Assembly (NCBI RefSeq): GCF_018304965.1
Contig: NZ_JAGQED010000025.1
Span: 1-64,000, forward strand
Length of the DNA stretch: 64,000 nucleotides
Direction: 5' to 3'
From: Collimonas antrihumi
GTDB taxonomy: Bacteria > Pseudomonadota > Gammaproteobacteria > Burkholderiales > Burkholderiaceae_D
The notes under the pieces were generated by a model. It did no database searches. It saw only the letters and a list, made by a program, of their open reading frames with translations, and was not told the origin of the DNA. Positions 26,143 to 36,760 of this stretch are shown here, piece by piece; the stretch's first letter is position 1, and the number at the start of each line of letters is the position of its first letter. A program made the translations under genes and the position numbers.

Positions 26143-28203
26143 ATGTCCGATTTGTTGAATAAAACCGGTCGTATTCCCGACAATGTTTCGCTGCCCGAGC
26201 TGACGGTGCGGGGCATCATTTTAGGCGCGTTGATAACGGTCGTATTTACAGCGTCCAACGTGTACCTGGGCTTGAAAGTCGGCCTGACTTTTTCTTCCGC
26301 GATTCCTGCCGCAGTCATTTCCATGGCGGTGCTGCGGATGTTCAAGACTGCCAATATTCTTGAAAACAATATGGTGCAAACCCAGGCCTCGGCCGCGGGT
26401 ACCTTGTCTTCAATTATCTTTATCCTGCCCGGACTGGTAATGATCGGGTACTGGCAGGGCTTCCCTTACTGGCAAACCCTGGCGATTTGTGCCGCCGGCG
26501 GCATGCTGGGCGTGATGTTCACGATTCCGCTGCGGCACGCGATGGTGGTGCAAAGCGACCTGCCTTATCCGGAAGGCGTGGCGGCTGCGGAAATCCTGCG
26601 GGTCGGCAGTGCGGAAGTTGAACTCGACGCGGTTACCGGCAAGGCCGGGGCCAAGGCAGAAACCGGCATTGTCGACATCATGGCCGGTGGTTTTACCGCC
26701 GCCATCGTGACCTTGTTCTCATCCGGCTTCCGGGTGCTGGGTGAAGGCCTCAACCTGTGGTTTGCAGCCGGGCCCGCGGTAGTGCGTTTGTCTGCCGGAT
26801 TTTCGCTGGCGTTGCTGGGCGCCGGCTACCTGATCGGCATCGTGGCCGGTATCGCCATGTTGATCGGTTTGCTGATTGCCTGGGGCGTGGCAGTACCGGT
26901 GCTGACTTCGATGCACAGCATCCCGGACGGCATGACGCTGGCCAAATATGCCACCGGCTTGTGGAGTAAGGATGTGCGCTTCATCGGCGCCGGCACCATC
27001 GGCGTGGCGGCGGTATGGACGCTGATCACACTGTTCAAGCCAATGCTGGAAGGCGTCAAGACTTCCTTCCAGGCGCTGCGCGGCGGTAATGGCCGCATCA
27101 ATATTCCACGTACCGAGCGCGATTTGGCGCCGGGTTGGATCATCGCCGTCACGCTGGCGCTGGTAGCGATCCTGGTGGCGACCTTTGCCAGCTTCCTGAG
27201 CGCCGCGCCGTTGTCCGCCGGCATGGTGTGGGGTCTGGTTGCCTACAGCGTCTTGTTCGCGGTTATCTTCGGTTTCCTGATTGCCGCTGCCTGCGGCTAC
27301 ATGGCTGGGCTGATCGGTTCTTCCGCCAGCCCGATTTCCGGCGTTGGCATCGTTGCCGTGGTGTTGATCTCCTTGCTGATTTTGCTGGTTGGCAGCGGTG
27401 ACGGCCTGCTGGCCTCCGAAAGTGGCAATAAACTAGGGATTGCGCTGGCCATCTTCACCACCTCGGCAGTGATCGCAGTGGCGACTATTTCCAACGATAA
27501 CCTGCAGGATCTGAAAACCGGCTGGCTGGTCGGCGCCACACCTTGGCGCCAGCAGGTGGCGTTGCTGATCGGCTGCGTGGTCGGTGCCGTGGTAATTCCG
27601 CCGGTGCTCGAGTTGCTGTATAACGCTTACGGTTTTGCCGGAGCGATGCCGCGCGCGGAAATGGATGTGGCGCATGCCTTGTCGGCGCCGCAAGCGACCT
27701 TGATGACTGCCATTGCGACGGGGATTTTTACCCACCAGTTGAACTGGGACATGATCTTGATCGGCCTCGGACTGGGCGTGGTGCTGGTAGCGATCGATGA
27801 AGTATTGCGCCATCGCGGCGGTGTCGCACGCTTGCCGGTGCTGGCGGTAGGGATCGGCATTTATCTGCCGCCGACGGTCGCCTCGACACTGGTGCTGGGC
27901 ACATTGCTGGCGTGGGTCATCGAACGCATCTTGAAAAAGCGCGCGCAAAAGCAAGGCGTGCCCTACGAGCAGTTCGCTGAAGCGCCGAACCGGCGTGGTG
28001 TCTTGCTGGCTTCCGGTCTGATCGTCGGTGAGAGCCTGGTGGGTGTGTTGCTGGCGGCGATCATCGGCTTTACCGGCAGCGATTCGCCGTTGGCGCTGGT
28101 TGGCGGCACGTTTGAAAATACCGCGCAATGGCTGGGCTTGATTGTATTTGCGGCTGTGGCGTGGGTCTTCTCGCGTCGGGTATTGACGGCACAGAAGGCA
28201 TAG
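26143..28203 (+). CDS. OPT family oligopeptide/metal-chelate transporter
   Basis: A 686-residue protein with about 14-16 hydrophobic helices. The family motif near the N-terminus (GALITVVFTASNVYLGLKVGLTFSSAIPAAVISM) and the NMVQTQASAAGTLSSIIF segment mark bacterial OPT transporters. These import oligopeptides or iron-chelate compounds with protons. The start at 26143 (MSDLLNKTGR) has a TGGAG ribosome site. It is divergent from the molybdenum hydroxylase pair and appears to be a single gene. Confidence 0.92.
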   Translation: MSDLLNKTGRIPDNVSLPELTVRGIILGALITVVFTASNVYLGLKVGLTFSSAIPAAVISMAVLRMFKTANILENNMVQTQASAAGTLSSIIFILPGLVMIGYWQGFPYWQTLAICAAGGMLGVMFTIPLRHAMVVQSDLPYPEGVAAAEILRVGSAEVELDAVTGKAGAKAETGIVDIMAGGFTAAIVTLFSSGFRVLGEGLNLWFAAGPAVVRLSAGFSLALLGAGYLIGIVAGIAMLIGLLIAWGVAVPVLTSMHSIPDGMTLAKYATGLWSKDVRFIGAGTIGVAAVWTLITLFKPMLEGVKTSFQALRGGNGRINIPRTERDLAPGWIIAVTLALVAILVATFASFLSAAPLSAGMVWGLVAYSVLFAVIFGFLIAAACGYMAGLIGSSASPISGVGIVAVVLISLLILLVGSGDGLLASESGNKLGIALAIFTTSAVIAVATISNDNLQDLKTGWLVGATPWRQQVALLIGCVVGAVVIPPVLELLYNAYGFAGAMPRAEMDVAHALSAPQATLMTAIATGIFTHQLNWDMILIGLGLGVVLVAIDEVLRHRGGVARLPVLAVGIGIYLPPTVASTLVLGTLLAWVIERILKKRAQKQGVPYEQFAEAPNRRGVLLASGLIVGESLVGVLLAAIIGFTGSDSPLALVGGTFENTAQWLGLIVFAAVAWVFSRRVLTAQKA

Positions 28204-28216
28204 GCCGTCGGTGGCA

Positions 28217-28247
28217 GGGGCTATCGCACACGGTGTGCGATAGCCCC
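28217..28247. terminator. Perfect hairpin after the OPT gene (no T-run)
   Basis: GGGGCTATCGCACA and its exact inverse are separated by 3 bases (28217-28230/28234-28247). It sits between convergent genes, 14 bp after the OPT stop. No T-run follows on the + strand, so it may act as a bidirectional RNA stabiliser or a Rho-assisted terminator. Confidence 0.55.
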
Positions 28248-28274
28248 GTACCCGAGGCGCACAAGGACATCCGG

Positions 28275-28586
28275 TTAAGACTCGGAGCGCGTCCGAATGT
28301 GAAACAAAACGTCCACTGGCAACACGGCCAAGATGCCTGCGCCTGGAATATCGGAGTGCGCAACATCAAAAATGGCATTCGTCAACACTTCAACCTTTGA
28401 CTCCTCCACGAAGATTTCTACTTTGAGGTGTTCCGTCAGATGGTTTTTTGAATAGAAGTCGGTGTACTCACCGAATCCCTTTACCTTCGTCACGGTCATG
28501 CCTTGTACGTGCAGCTTGCCGAGTTTGGTTTCCAGTGCCGGTAAAGCGTCGGGACGAATGATGGCAATGACATATTTCACGTTCAT
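28275..28586 (-). CDS. PII-like signalling protein of the metal-efflux-linked (PII-NG) type
   Basis: A 103-residue PII-fold protein: MNVKYVIAIIRPDALPALETKLGKLHVQGMTVTKVKGFG. It lacks the uridylylation Tyr context of GlnB but keeps the ferredoxin-like core (KVEIFVEESKVEVLTNAIFDVAH) and the C-terminal IPGAGILAVLPVDVLFHIRT. PII-NG proteins are known to occur beside CusA-type efflux pumps, which is exactly the case here. Its ligand and partner are not established. The frame also allows ATG at 28613 (9 residues more). It is the last gene of the Cus cluster. Confidence 0.85.
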   Translation of the reverse strand: MNVKYVIAIIRPDALPALETKLGKLHVQGMTVTKVKGFGEYTDFYSKNHLTEHLKVEIFVEESKVEVLTNAIFDVAHSDIPGAGILAVLPVDVLFHIRTRSES

Positions 28587-28669
28587 GGTGTTCCAATCAA
28601 TCAATTTCGCCATTTACCGGCGGAGACGGCGCCCATGAACCGGAACAAGGCGCCCGCCCATGGAAACAG

Positions 28670-29056
28670 TTATTTCACGCTGCTGACAACATAATCCGCG
28701 CCCTGTTTGGCAAAATCGATGGTCACTTTCTTGTCGATGGCGAGTTTGTCGAAGAGCATCTTGTCTTTCACAGAGAAGGTCATCGTCATGGCCGGCCAAT
28801 TCAAGCTTTTGACAGGTCCGTGTGCCAGTGTCACGGTACCCTTAGCCGTATCAACGGCCTTCACCACACCTGTCGCCTGGTGGGTTGTTACCTTTGCAGT
28901 GGAGCCGGAATTCATGTTGTCCATCGGCATGTTCTTCATGTCCATACCCTTCATATCCATGGTTTTCGCGCTGCCAGACTGCGCGATAGCCGGTCCAGAT
29001 ACCGCTACGGATGCGGACAACGCCAGAAGCAAGGAGAGGATTGCGGTCGGTTTCAT
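28670..29056 (-). CDS. cusF: Periplasmic copper/silver chaperone, CusF type
   Basis: A 128-residue exported protein. After the signal peptide (to about residue 25) comes a Met-rich stretch (MDMKGMDMKNMPMDNM) and then the CusF barrel. His79, Trp87, Met90 and Met92 have the same spacing as the Cu(I)/Ag(I) ligands of Escherichia coli CusF (His36, Trp44, Met47, Met49). It delivers metal to the CusCBA pump. It lies downstream of the pump genes and upstream of the PII-like gene. Confidence 0.92.
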   Translation of the reverse strand: MKPTAILSLLLALSASVAVSGPAIAQSGSAKTMDMKGMDMKNMPMDNMNSGSTAKVTTHQATGVVKAVDTAKGTVTLAHGPVKSLNWPAMTMTFSVKDKMLFDKLAIDKKVTIDFAKQGADYVVSSVK

Positions 29057-29190
29057 GCTTATTTCCTTTTTTTTAATTGAGAGTGGTGATTTGAAACAGA
29101 TTGCACCCGTCCGCTAAACAAATAAACAAATATTAAACGGTTGAATGCCGCGCCTGCTTTCATGCGCGCTTACTGCAATTTCTTTACGCT

Positions 29191-32100
29191 TCAACGGCCG
29201 TTGGTAATCTGACGCCGGCGTAACAGCAGATAGACCGCCGGAACCACAAACATCGACAGCAGCGGCGCCGTGATCATTCCACCCACCATCGGTGCGGCGA
29301 TCCGCTGCATGACCTCCGATCCGGTGCCGGTACCCAGCATGATCGGCACCAGACCGGCGATGATGACGGCTACCGTCATCGCCTTGGGGCGCACCCGCAG
29401 CACCGCACCTTCGCGTATTGCATCGAGCAGATCGGCTTCATTGCCGTTACCGTTAGCCAACCGCTCTTCCCAGGCATGTTTTAAATACAGCAACATGATC
29501 ACGCCGAATTCCGCCGATACGCCGGCCAGTGCAATGAAGCCGACGCCGCCGGCGACCGACAGGTGATAGTCGAGCAGCCACAACAGCCAGATACCGCCGG
29601 CCAGTGCAAACGGCAGCGTCGCCATGATCAAGGCCGCTTCGTCGAAGCGCTTGAAGGTCAGGTAGAGCAGGATAAAAATAATCAGCAAAGTGGCGGGCAC
29701 CACGATTTTGAGTTTGGCGGTGGCGCGCTCCAGATATTCGAACTGTCCTGACCAGGTAATCGAATAACCTGCCGGCAATTTGACTTCCTTCGCCACGACT
29801 TGCTGCATGTCGTGCACGGTGGAGCTCAGGTCACGGTTGCGGATATCGACATAGACCCAGCCCGACAAGCGGGCATTCTCGCTTTTGAGCATCGGCGGGC
29901 CATCGTTGATACGAATCGCGGCGACATCGCCCAGTTGGATTTGGGCGCCGCGTTCTGTCAGCACCGGCAGCTGGCGCAGTTTCTCGACCGAGTCGCGCAC
30001 CTCGCGCGGATAACGCACATTGATCGGGAAACGCTGCAATCCCTCGACGGTTTCGCCAATGTTGTCGCCGCCGATCGCCGCCGACACGACGCTTTGCACG
30101 TCTGAAATATTCAAACCATAGCGTGCAGCGGCATCGCGGTCGATGTTCACATCGATATATCGGCCGCCGTTCAGGCGCTCGGCCAGTGCCGAAGATACTC
30201 CCGGCACGTGCTTGATGGCGCGTTCGATATCCCCGGTAATGCGGTCGATTTCGTGCAGGCTGACGCCTGCTACCTTGACCCCGACCGGACTTTTGATACC
30301 AGTCGCCAGCATATCGATCCGGTTGCGTATCGGCGGCACCCAGATGTTCGATAATCCCGGCACCTTGACGATGCGGTCCAACTCCTGGATCAGCTTGTCC
30401 GGCGTCATCCCAGGCCGCCATTGGTCGTGCGGCTTGAACTGGATCATGGTTTCAAACATTTCCAGCGGGGCTGGGTCGGTGGCGCTCTCGGCGCGGCCGG
30501 CTTTGCCGAATACGCTTTCTACTTCGGGCACGGTTTTAATCAGCCGATCGGTCTGTTGCAGCAGTTGCTGCACCTTGCCGGCCGACAGCCCAGGCAGTGC
30601 CGACGGCATATACAAGACATCGCCTTCATCTAACGGTGGCATGAACTCGCCACCGAGCTGCGTCATGGGCCAGATGGTTAAGGTGGCTATCAACAATGCG
30701 ACCAGCACGGTGAGTTTCGGGAATCTCAACACAATATCAAGCAAGGGACGGTACAGTGTGATCAAGAAGCGATTCAGCGGATTCTTTTGTTCGTCCGGGA
30801 TCCGGCCACGAATCAAGTAGCCCATCAAGACCGGGATCAGCGTCACCGCCAGCCCTGCAGCGGCCGCCATGGCATAGGTTTTGGTAAAAGCCAGAGGAGA
30901 AAACAAGCGTCCTTCTTGCGCTTCCAGCGTAAACACTGGAATGAACGAGAGCACAATGATCAGCAGCGAGAAAAACAGCGCCGGACCGACTTCGGCTGCG
31001 GCATCGCCGATGACGCGCCAGTGGTCATTGCCTTTCAGCTTTTCACCGGGATGCGCGTGGTTCCAGGCTTCGATATGTTTGTGGGCATTCTCGATCATCA
31101 CGACGGCGGCATCGACCATGGCGCCGACCGCGATCGCAATCCCGCCCAGCGACATGATGTTGGCGTTGACTCCCTGGTAATACATGACGATAAAGGCGAT
31201 CAGGATGCCGATCGGCAGCGTGACGATGGCAACCAGCGCCGAGCGGAGGTGAAACAGGAAGATGGCGCACACCACGGCGACAACGATGAATTCCTCGATC
31301 AGCTTTTCTTTCAGGTTGGTGACGGCGCGCTTGATCAGGTTCGAGCGGTCGTAGGTAGGAACGATCTCGACACCGGGCGGCAAGCTGGCCTTCAATTTCT
31401 GCAGCTTGGCTTTCACGGCATCGATTGTTTCCAGCGCGTTTTTACCGGAGCGCATGATGATGACCCCGCCGGCGACCTCACCTTCGCCGTTCAGCTCGGC
31501 AATCCCGCGCCGCATTTCCGGCCCCACCTGGATGCGGGCGACATCACCCAGCCGCACCGATACCCCGGCGTCGGTCGTCATCAATGGAATCTTGCGGAAA
31601 TCGTCCAGCGATTTCAGATAGCCTGATGCACGCACCATGTATTCGGCTTCGCCTAACTCCAGTACGGAACCGCCGGTTTCCTGGTTGGCTTTCTGCACCG
31701 CGTCGACGATCCTGCCGTGCGGAATGTTGTAGGCGCGCATCTTGTCCGGATCGAGCACGATCTGGTATTGACGCACCATGCCGCCGATACTGGCGACCTC
31801 CGAGACATTCGACACCGCTTTCAACTCATACTTGAGGAACCAGTCCTGCAAGGCGCGCAACTGAGACAGATCCATCTTGCCGCTATGATCGACCAGCGCG
31901 TATTCGTAGACCCAGCCGACGCCGGTGGCATCCGGTCCGAGCGCGGTTTTGGCTTGCGGCGGCAGGCGCGATTGCACCTGGTTGAGATATTCCAGCACCC
32001 GCGAACGAGCCCAATACGGATCGGTGCCATCTTCAAACAGAACATAGACGAAGGAATCGCCAAAAAACGAATAGCCACGTACTGTCTTCGCCCCCGGCAC

Positions 32101-32325
32101 CGACAGCATGGTGGTGGTCAGGGGGTAGGTCACCTGGTTCTCGACAATCTGTGGCGCCTGGCCCGGATAACTGGTGCGGATAATGACTTGCACGTCCGAT
32201 AAATCCGGAATGGCATCCAGCGGCGTGCGCGCCAGCGACCAGATGCCCCAAGCCGTCATTATCAGCGTCGCCAACAGCACCAGGAAGCGGTTGGCGATGG
32301 ACCAGCGGATCAGCTTTGCGATCAT
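29191..32325 (-). CDS. cusA: CusA-type heavy-metal RND efflux pump
   Basis: A 1044-residue inner-membrane antiporter of the heavy-metal-efflux RND family, probably for Cu(I)/Ag(I). Typical are [18 protein letters not shown] at the start and the TM4 motif [18 protein letters not shown] with the proton-relay Asp/Glu. Two large periplasmic loops are present, with the second-half repeat ending [11 protein letters not shown]. With the CusF neighbour the copper/silver class is favoured over Zn/Co/Cd. Its ATG overlaps the cusB stop (ATGA). Confidence 0.94.
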   Translation of the reverse strand: MIAKLIRWSIANRFLVLLATLIMTAWGIWSLARTPLDAIPDLSDVQVIIRTSYPGQAPQIVENQVTYPLTTTMLSVPGAKTVRGYSFFGDSFVYVLFEDGTDPYWARSRVLEYLNQVQSRLPPQAKTALGPDATGVGWVYEYALVDHSGKMDLSQLRALQDWFLKYELKAVSNVSEVASIGGMVRQYQIVLDPDKMRAYNIPHGRIVDAVQKANQETGGSVLELGEAEYMVRASGYLKSLDDFRKIPLMTTDAGVSVRLGDVARIQVGPEMRRGIAELNGEGEVAGGVIIMRSGKNALETIDAVKAKLQKLKASLPPGVEIVPTYDRSNLIKRAVTNLKEKLIEEFIVVAVVCAIFLFHLRSALVAIVTLPIGILIAFIVMYYQGVNANIMSLGGIAIAVGAMVDAAVVMIENAHKHIEAWNHAHPGEKLKGNDHWRVIGDAAAEVGPALFFSLLIIVLSFIPVFTLEAQEGRLFSPLAFTKTYAMAAAAGLAVTLIPVLMGYLIRGRIPDEQKNPLNRFLITLYRPLLDIVLRFPKLTVLVALLIATLTIWPMTQLGGEFMPPLDEGDVLYMPSALPGLSAGKVQQLLQQTDRLIKTVPEVESVFGKAGRAESATDPAPLEMFETMIQFKPHDQWRPGMTPDKLIQELDRIVKVPGLSNIWVPPIRNRIDMLATGIKSPVGVKVAGVSLHEIDRITGDIERAIKHVPGVSSALAERLNGGRYIDVNIDRDAAARYGLNISDVQSVVSAAIGGDNIGETVEGLQRFPINVRYPREVRDSVEKLRQLPVLTERGAQIQLGDVAAIRINDGPPMLKSENARLSGWVYVDIRNRDLSSTVHDMQQVVAKEVKLPAGYSITWSGQFEYLERATAKLKIVVPATLLIIFILLYLTFKRFDEAALIMATLPFALAGGIWLLWLLDYHLSVAGGVGFIALAGVSAEFGVIMLLYLKHAWEERLANGNGNEADLLDAIREGAVLRVRPKAMTVAVIIAGLVPIMLGTGTGSEVMQRIAAPMVGGMITAPLLSMFVVPAVYLLLRRRQITNGR

Positions 32326-33605
32326 TGCGCAGCTCCTGGCGGTGTGCGGGGTGTGCTCGAGCCTTCCATCCGTGTTTCGGTACCCTTCAAGCTGGCTTCG
32401 GAATCGATCAGGAACTGGCCGGAGACGACGACCTGTTGTCCGGCATCCAATCCCTTGCGGATTTCGGTCTGGCCGTTGGTCTCAGTGCCGATTTCAACAT
32501 CGACCGGGGAAAATTTGCCGTTACCTTGCGCCACCATGACGACACTGCGGGTTCCGGTCTGAATCACGGCTTCAGTTGGCACTAGCAAGACGTCCTTGCG
32601 CGCGGCAGAAGAAAAATTGATCGTCGCAAACATGCCCGGCACCAGTTGGCCCGACGGATTAGCCAGCTCGATGCGCGCCTTGAGCGTGCGGGTCGCCGGA
32701 TTCACATCCGGCAGGATCGCGCTGACCTTGCCTTTGAATACCGTTCCTTGCAGTGCCGGTGTGCGCGCTTCGACCATGTTTCCCGGGCGGACTTGTGCCG
32801 CCAGGCTCTCCGGCACGTCGGCATTTACCCATATTGTATTGAGGCCGTTGATCTTGAACATCGATGCACCGGCCATCACGGTCATGCCCTCACGCACGGC
32901 AAGTTCCGAGACCACGCCATCGATGGGAGCGAAAATGGTCAGACGAGCGTGTACTTTGCCACTCGATTCCACAAGGCGGATTTGGTCATCCGTCATGCCG
33001 ACCAGGCGCATGCGTTGGCGCGCACCGCCAAGCAGGCTATCCATGCCATTTCCCTGCATGCGCCTGACCGACAGGTACTCTTCTTGCGCCGCCACCCACT
33101 CAGGCACATACAATTCGGCCAAAGCTTGCCCCTTGCGTACCGGATCGAGAGGCGCGCGAACATACAGCCGTTCAACGAAACCATTGCTGCGCGCCGGTAC
33201 TACTGCTGCATCGCGTTCGTTGTACGCCACACTTCCTACCGCTACGACTGCCGAGGTCAAATTGCCCTTGGTGACTTCAGCGGTACGAATGCCGAGATTT
33301 TGCTGGATGCTCGGACTGATATTGACTTTGCCGTCGTCGCCGGCATCGTCGGCATAGACCGGGACCAGTTGCATATCCATGAATGGCGATTTGCCGGGCT
33401 TGTCGAATTTTTGGTCCGGCACCATCGGGTCGTGCCAGTACAGTACTTTTTTGTCGGAGTCGCCGGCTTTCAGTTCGTTGGACGGCGACGTTACCATCTT
33501 CTTGCCATGATTCATGCCAGCCCAATACAAGCCGTAGCCGGTTGTTCCGAGGACAGCAGTAATGGCGGTAATTGCAGCGGCGAGGAATAGCTTCTTGTTT
33601 TTCAT
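32322..33605 (-). CDS. cusB: CusB-type periplasmic adaptor of the RND pump
   Basis: A 427-residue membrane-fusion protein. An N-terminal membrane anchor ([20 protein letters not shown]) leads to a heavy-metal-binding module ([20 protein letters not shown]), then barrel-sandwich and helical hairpin regions and a C-terminal domain. The start at 33605 fits the cusC overlap (ATGA); the frame extends further upstream into cusC without family support. It links pump and outer-membrane channel and takes part in metal transfer. Confidence 0.92.
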   Translation of the reverse strand: MKNKKLFLAAAITAITAVLGTTGYGLYWAGMNHGKKMVTSPSNELKAGDSDKKVLYWHDPMVPDQKFDKPGKSPFMDMQLVPVYADDAGDDGKVNISPSIQQNLGIRTAEVTKGNLTSAVVAVGSVAYNERDAAVVPARSNGFVERLYVRAPLDPVRKGQALAELYVPEWVAAQEEYLSVRRMQGNGMDSLLGGARQRMRLVGMTDDQIRLVESSGKVHARLTIFAPIDGVVSELAVREGMTVMAGASMFKINGLNTIWVNADVPESLAAQVRPGNMVEARTPALQGTVFKGKVSAILPDVNPATRTLKARIELANPSGQLVPGMFATINFSSAARKDVLLVPTEAVIQTGTRSVVMVAQGNGKFSPVDVEIGTETNGQTEIRKGLDAGQQVVVSGQFLIDSEASLKGTETRMEGSSTPRTPPGAAQ

Positions 33606-34951
33606 GGCGTGTCCTTGTTCATCCCCGGATGCATCATCACATCGTCGATGGGAAAGAGAAAATCGAGTTGCGCCCACAGGCGATCGGTTTCGCTCGCCAG
33701 TTGCAATGCCTGGATCCGAACGTCGATCACATTGCGCCGTGCCGTAAGCACGTCAGCCAGACTGGCTTTGCCGCCGCGGTATGCGGTTATCGCGGCCAGC
33801 GTGCGTTGATTGGCCAACGGGATCAGCTCACGCTCATAACGGGCATACCGCTCGCGGTCGTTTTGCCATTCGTCGATCATGGTGCGGGTCTCGGCGACAT
33901 GGGCGCGCAGCATGTCCTCGCGCTCGGCCTTCGCTTGCTCCACTATCGCCAGCTTGGAAGAGAGTTCACGATCCTGGCGATTCTTGCGATCCCACTGCAG
34001 CGGGATCGAGAGGCCGATGGACACCATGTTGGAGAAAGCCGCACTGCGTTGCTGGAACGCCATTTCCACTGTCCAGTCCGCTTTTTCGCTGGCTTTCGCC
34101 AGTTTTGCTTCCGTCTCGGCCACATCGACTTTTTTGGTCAGGACGGCAATTTCCGGATGATGCGCAAGGTCGCTGTCGAGCGTTGCCGGATCCAGTCGGA
34201 TGGCATCGGTAGCGGGCTTGTCGGCCAAGGAAAGATCCGAGACATTCCCGATCCAGCGCGCCAGCATGGTATTGGCATTGCGCACGCGACGCCGGATTTC
34301 ACTGGCGCGATCATCAAACGCCGCCATTGCGCTCCGGGCCGCGAAAACGTCGGCCTGACTGCCACGGCCGGCCCGGTAAGCCCCTTTGGCCGATTGCATT
34401 TCAAGTTTGGCTTGTTCACCTTGTTCCGCGATGACCGCCGCCATCGCATCCGCGTAATACCGGTCGAGCCAGGCCAGGGCTGTATTGCGCTCGATGGCGG
34501 CGGTTGCCACGGTCTTCTCGGCCAGGGTCTTTTGCGCTTCAAGCTCGAAGCGGTTGGAACGCAGCTGGCGTTTGTCAGAGCGTGTGATTTCCTGCATCAC
34601 GCCAACCCGGCGCATGGTCATGAAATCGTTGTTGAGACTGCCGCGGTCACGGCCAGTGACCGGCAGGTTGTCGATGCCGACCTTCAATACCGGATCAGGC
34701 AACTGACCCGCTGCGACCGCCATGTCACGCGACGCGGCGGCGGAAAAATCCTGCGCTGCAAGTTGACGCGAGCGCTCTACGGCGCGACGTTGGGCCTCGG
34801 CTAGCGTCAGTGGCGCTTCAACCGCGTAGACATTGGCCGCCAGCATCAGCGCCCCGGCAAGTGCGGCAAGGCCGGTTTTTACGAAAAGACGACGAACCGC
34901 ATTGCGCCCCGGATAGTGCGCAATATGCGGAAATGACAGCAGGAATGACAT
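33602..34951 (-). CDS. cusC: CusC-type outer-membrane efflux channel (TolC family)
   Basis: A 449-residue TolC-family protein with two outer-membrane efflux repeats. The signal region is long (MSFLLSFPHIAHYPGRNAVRRLFVKTGLAALAGALML...VYA). The APLTLAEAQRRAVERS start of the mature part is standard. The ATG at 34951 is chosen for its GGAGG site, six bases away. It is first of the cusCBA genes, with 4-base overlaps down the operon. Confidence 0.9.
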   Translation of the reverse strand: MSFLLSFPHIAHYPGRNAVRRLFVKTGLAALAGALMLAANVYAVEAPLTLAEAQRRAVERSRQLAAQDFSAAASRDMAVAAGQLPDPVLKVGIDNLPVTGRDRGSLNNDFMTMRRVGVMQEITRSDKRQLRSNRFELEAQKTLAEKTVATAAIERNTALAWLDRYYADAMAAVIAEQGEQAKLEMQSAKGAYRAGRGSQADVFAARSAMAAFDDRASEIRRRVRNANTMLARWIGNVSDLSLADKPATDAIRLDPATLDSDLAHHPEIAVLTKKVDVAETEAKLAKASEKADWTVEMAFQQRSAAFSNMVSIGLSIPLQWDRKNRQDRELSSKLAIVEQAKAEREDMLRAHVAETRTMIDEWQNDRERYARYERELIPLANQRTLAAITAYRGGKASLADVLTARRNVIDVRIQALQLASETDRLWAQLDFLFPIDDVMMHPGMNKDTP

Positions 34952-35026
34952 GAAACCTCCAGATAGCAATAGACAACATCGGGCGTGCACGCGGCACGAC
35001 GATGGCGGACTAGGCGATCTGGGGAG

Positions 35027-35440
35027 TTAAATGCGGAAACAGCAGTTGCGTATGGACAGCGGCGGCGCGGTGGATCGCACCAGAAGAAGAGAATTGGGTT
35101 GGGCGTCGTTGGAATTGTCGACGATTTCTATATTTTGGAACACCAGCGTCAGTGCGGCGGCCATAAAGGGCTGCACATGTGGCACAGATGGCCTGTCCAG
35201 CGACTGGTTGCCTGCTTGGTCATTCGCGTGGCAGAGACTGGGTTGTTCTTTATCCACACCGGCGCACCCGCTCATCGCCTGCTCACTATCCATGGACATC
35301 GACACTGATTCATCGATTTGTCCCGCGTTGAGAGTCGGACAGGCATAACCCGCCACAGCAAGCTGCATGAACAGCATGCTGACCAGCACGATGAGCGCGG
35401 CAATCAAGCGGGATGGGCGGGAGAGTTTCACTATTTTCAA
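35027..35440 (-). CDS. Small Cys-containing exported protein at the head of the Cus operon, function unknown
   Basis: A 137-residue protein with a signal peptide (hydrophobic to about residue 30, AVAGYACP). It has a Met/Ser/Asp segment (SVSMSMDSEQAMSGCAG) and ends in SIRNCCFRI with adjacent Cys residues. Proteins of this shape are often found at the start of copper operons in beta-proteobacteria. The Cys pattern suggests copper contact, but no function is known to me. A sigma-70 promoter lies just upstream, and cusC follows 75 bp downstream on the same strand, so it probably opens the operon. Confidence 0.75.
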   Translation of the reverse strand: MKIVKLSRPSRLIAALIVLVSMLFMQLAVAGYACPTLNAGQIDESVSMSMDSEQAMSGCAGVDKEQPSLCHANDQAGNQSLDRPSVPHVQPFMAAALTLVFQNIEIVDNSNDAQPNSLLLVRSTAPPLSIRNCCFRI

Positions 35441-35454
35441 TTTTTGCTTGATTT

Positions 35455-35484
35455 ATAGTAAGCAGCAACGGTATTTGTTGTCAA
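35455..35484 (-). promoter_or_regulatory. Sigma-70 promoter of the Cus operon
   Basis: On the minus strand TTGACA (35479-35484), an 18-bp spacer and TACTAT (35455-35460) form a good promoter pointing to the gene at 35440. No CueR-type long-spacer dyad was seen, and no clear CusR box could be assigned. Confidence 0.65.
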
Positions 35485-35594
35485 GCAATTGAGAGCCCGT
35501 AAATCAATCTTGATGGCGCATGGTCGTCGCTGAAGTTCTGCGACAGCCCCAGCGACGTCCAGGCAACACGCCTGGTTCTTGTCGCTAAATCGCT

Positions 35595-36758
35595 TCAATG
35601 ATGCATCAAGGGGTAAATCGCTATCCCGATCAGCGCAGCGCCAATCACGACAACGGGCTCAGGTAGTTTCTTGAATTTCCACAACAGCGCTGTGGTCACA
35701 AGCGCCAGCAGAGCGGTCGGGATGTCGGTGATGGACCTTTGCGCTATCACCACCACTGAACCGGCGATGGCGCCGATCGCTGCCGCAGTGATGCCATCCA
35801 CGAACGCAATGAGTGCCGGCAGCTTGCCGTATTTCTTGAAGTATGGCGCGGCGATTACGGTCGCCAGGTAGCAGGGAACAAAAGTCCCCACGGCTGCCAG
35901 GATGGCGCCTGGCAAGCCGCTGATCAGGTAACCGATGAAACCAGTGGTGATGACCACAGGCCCGGGCGTAATCATGGCGACGGCGACGGCATCGACGAAT
36001 TGCTTTTCGGTGAGCCAGTGATGCTCTGTAACAACGCCGCCGTAAAGGAACGGTACGATGGCCAGGCCCGAGCCGAATACGAAGGCGCCGGCCTTGGTGA
36101 AGAACAGTGCGATCTGGATCAGCGTATTGGCATCGGTTGCGGAAGCCAGGGCAATATTGGGTAATTGCGCAGGTAGCAGGACTGCCAGGTGCGATGTGCC
36201 GAACTTAGGCTTGCAGCGGATCACCCAAACCAGCACTCCCGCACCAATGAACAGCAAGGCGATTTCCGACTGCGTGATGATAGTCACGGCCGCTAACAGT
36301 ATGAAGATGCCCCACAGTAATTTGTCGCGACCGATGTTCTTGCTGGCTAGCTTATGCGCGCTGATGGCCATGATGCCGATCACCGCTGCTCCCACACCGT
36401 AGAACACGGATTGCATCCAGGCCAGTCCGCCGAATCCGACGTAGGCCCATCCCAAGGCGACCACCATCAGGAATGAAGGCAGCACGAAGGCCAGTCCTGC
36501 CACCGTCGCGCCGCGGATCCGGAAGTGCACGAAACCGAGGTAGATGCCCAGTTGCGCGGCCAGTGGGCCAGGTGCGATCTGCGCCAGCGCCAGCCCTTCT
36601 TTGTAGTCGGATTCGCTGATCCAGCCGCGCCTCTCCACCAGGTCTCGGTGCATATAGCCAACCAATGCGACCGGCCCGCCAAAGCCAAACGTACCCAGGC
36701 GCAGAAAGTACAGCATGAGCTGCCACAAGGTGTAGCTTGGCTTGCTTGTTTCGTCCAT
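35595..36758 (-). CDS. chrA: Chromate transporter ChrA
   Basis: A 387-residue, long-chain CHR-family exporter with two homologous halves. The motif FGFGGPVALVGYMHRDLVERRGWISESDY near the N-terminus and the second-half repeat VTEHHWLTEKQFVDAVAVAMITPGPV are family signatures. It expels chromate from the cytoplasm. It starts 2 bases after the chrB stop, so the two genes are co-translated. Confidence 0.95.
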   Translation of the reverse strand: MDETSKPSYTLWQLMLYFLRLGTFGFGGPVALVGYMHRDLVERRGWISESDYKEGLALAQIAPGPLAAQLGIYLGFVHFRIRGATVAGLAFVLPSFLMVVALGWAYVGFGGLAWMQSVFYGVGAAVIGIMAISAHKLASKNIGRDKLLWGIFILLAAVTIITQSEIALLFIGAGVLVWVIRCKPKFGTSHLAVLLPAQLPNIALASATDANTLIQIALFFTKAGAFVFGSGLAIVPFLYGGVVTEHHWLTEKQFVDAVAVAMITPGPVVITTGFIGYLISGLPGAILAAVGTFVPCYLATVIAAPYFKKYGKLPALIAFVDGITAAAIGAIAGSVVVIAQRSITDIPTALLALVTTALLWKFKKLPEPVVVIGAALIGIAIYPLMHH

Positions 36759-36760
36759 GA

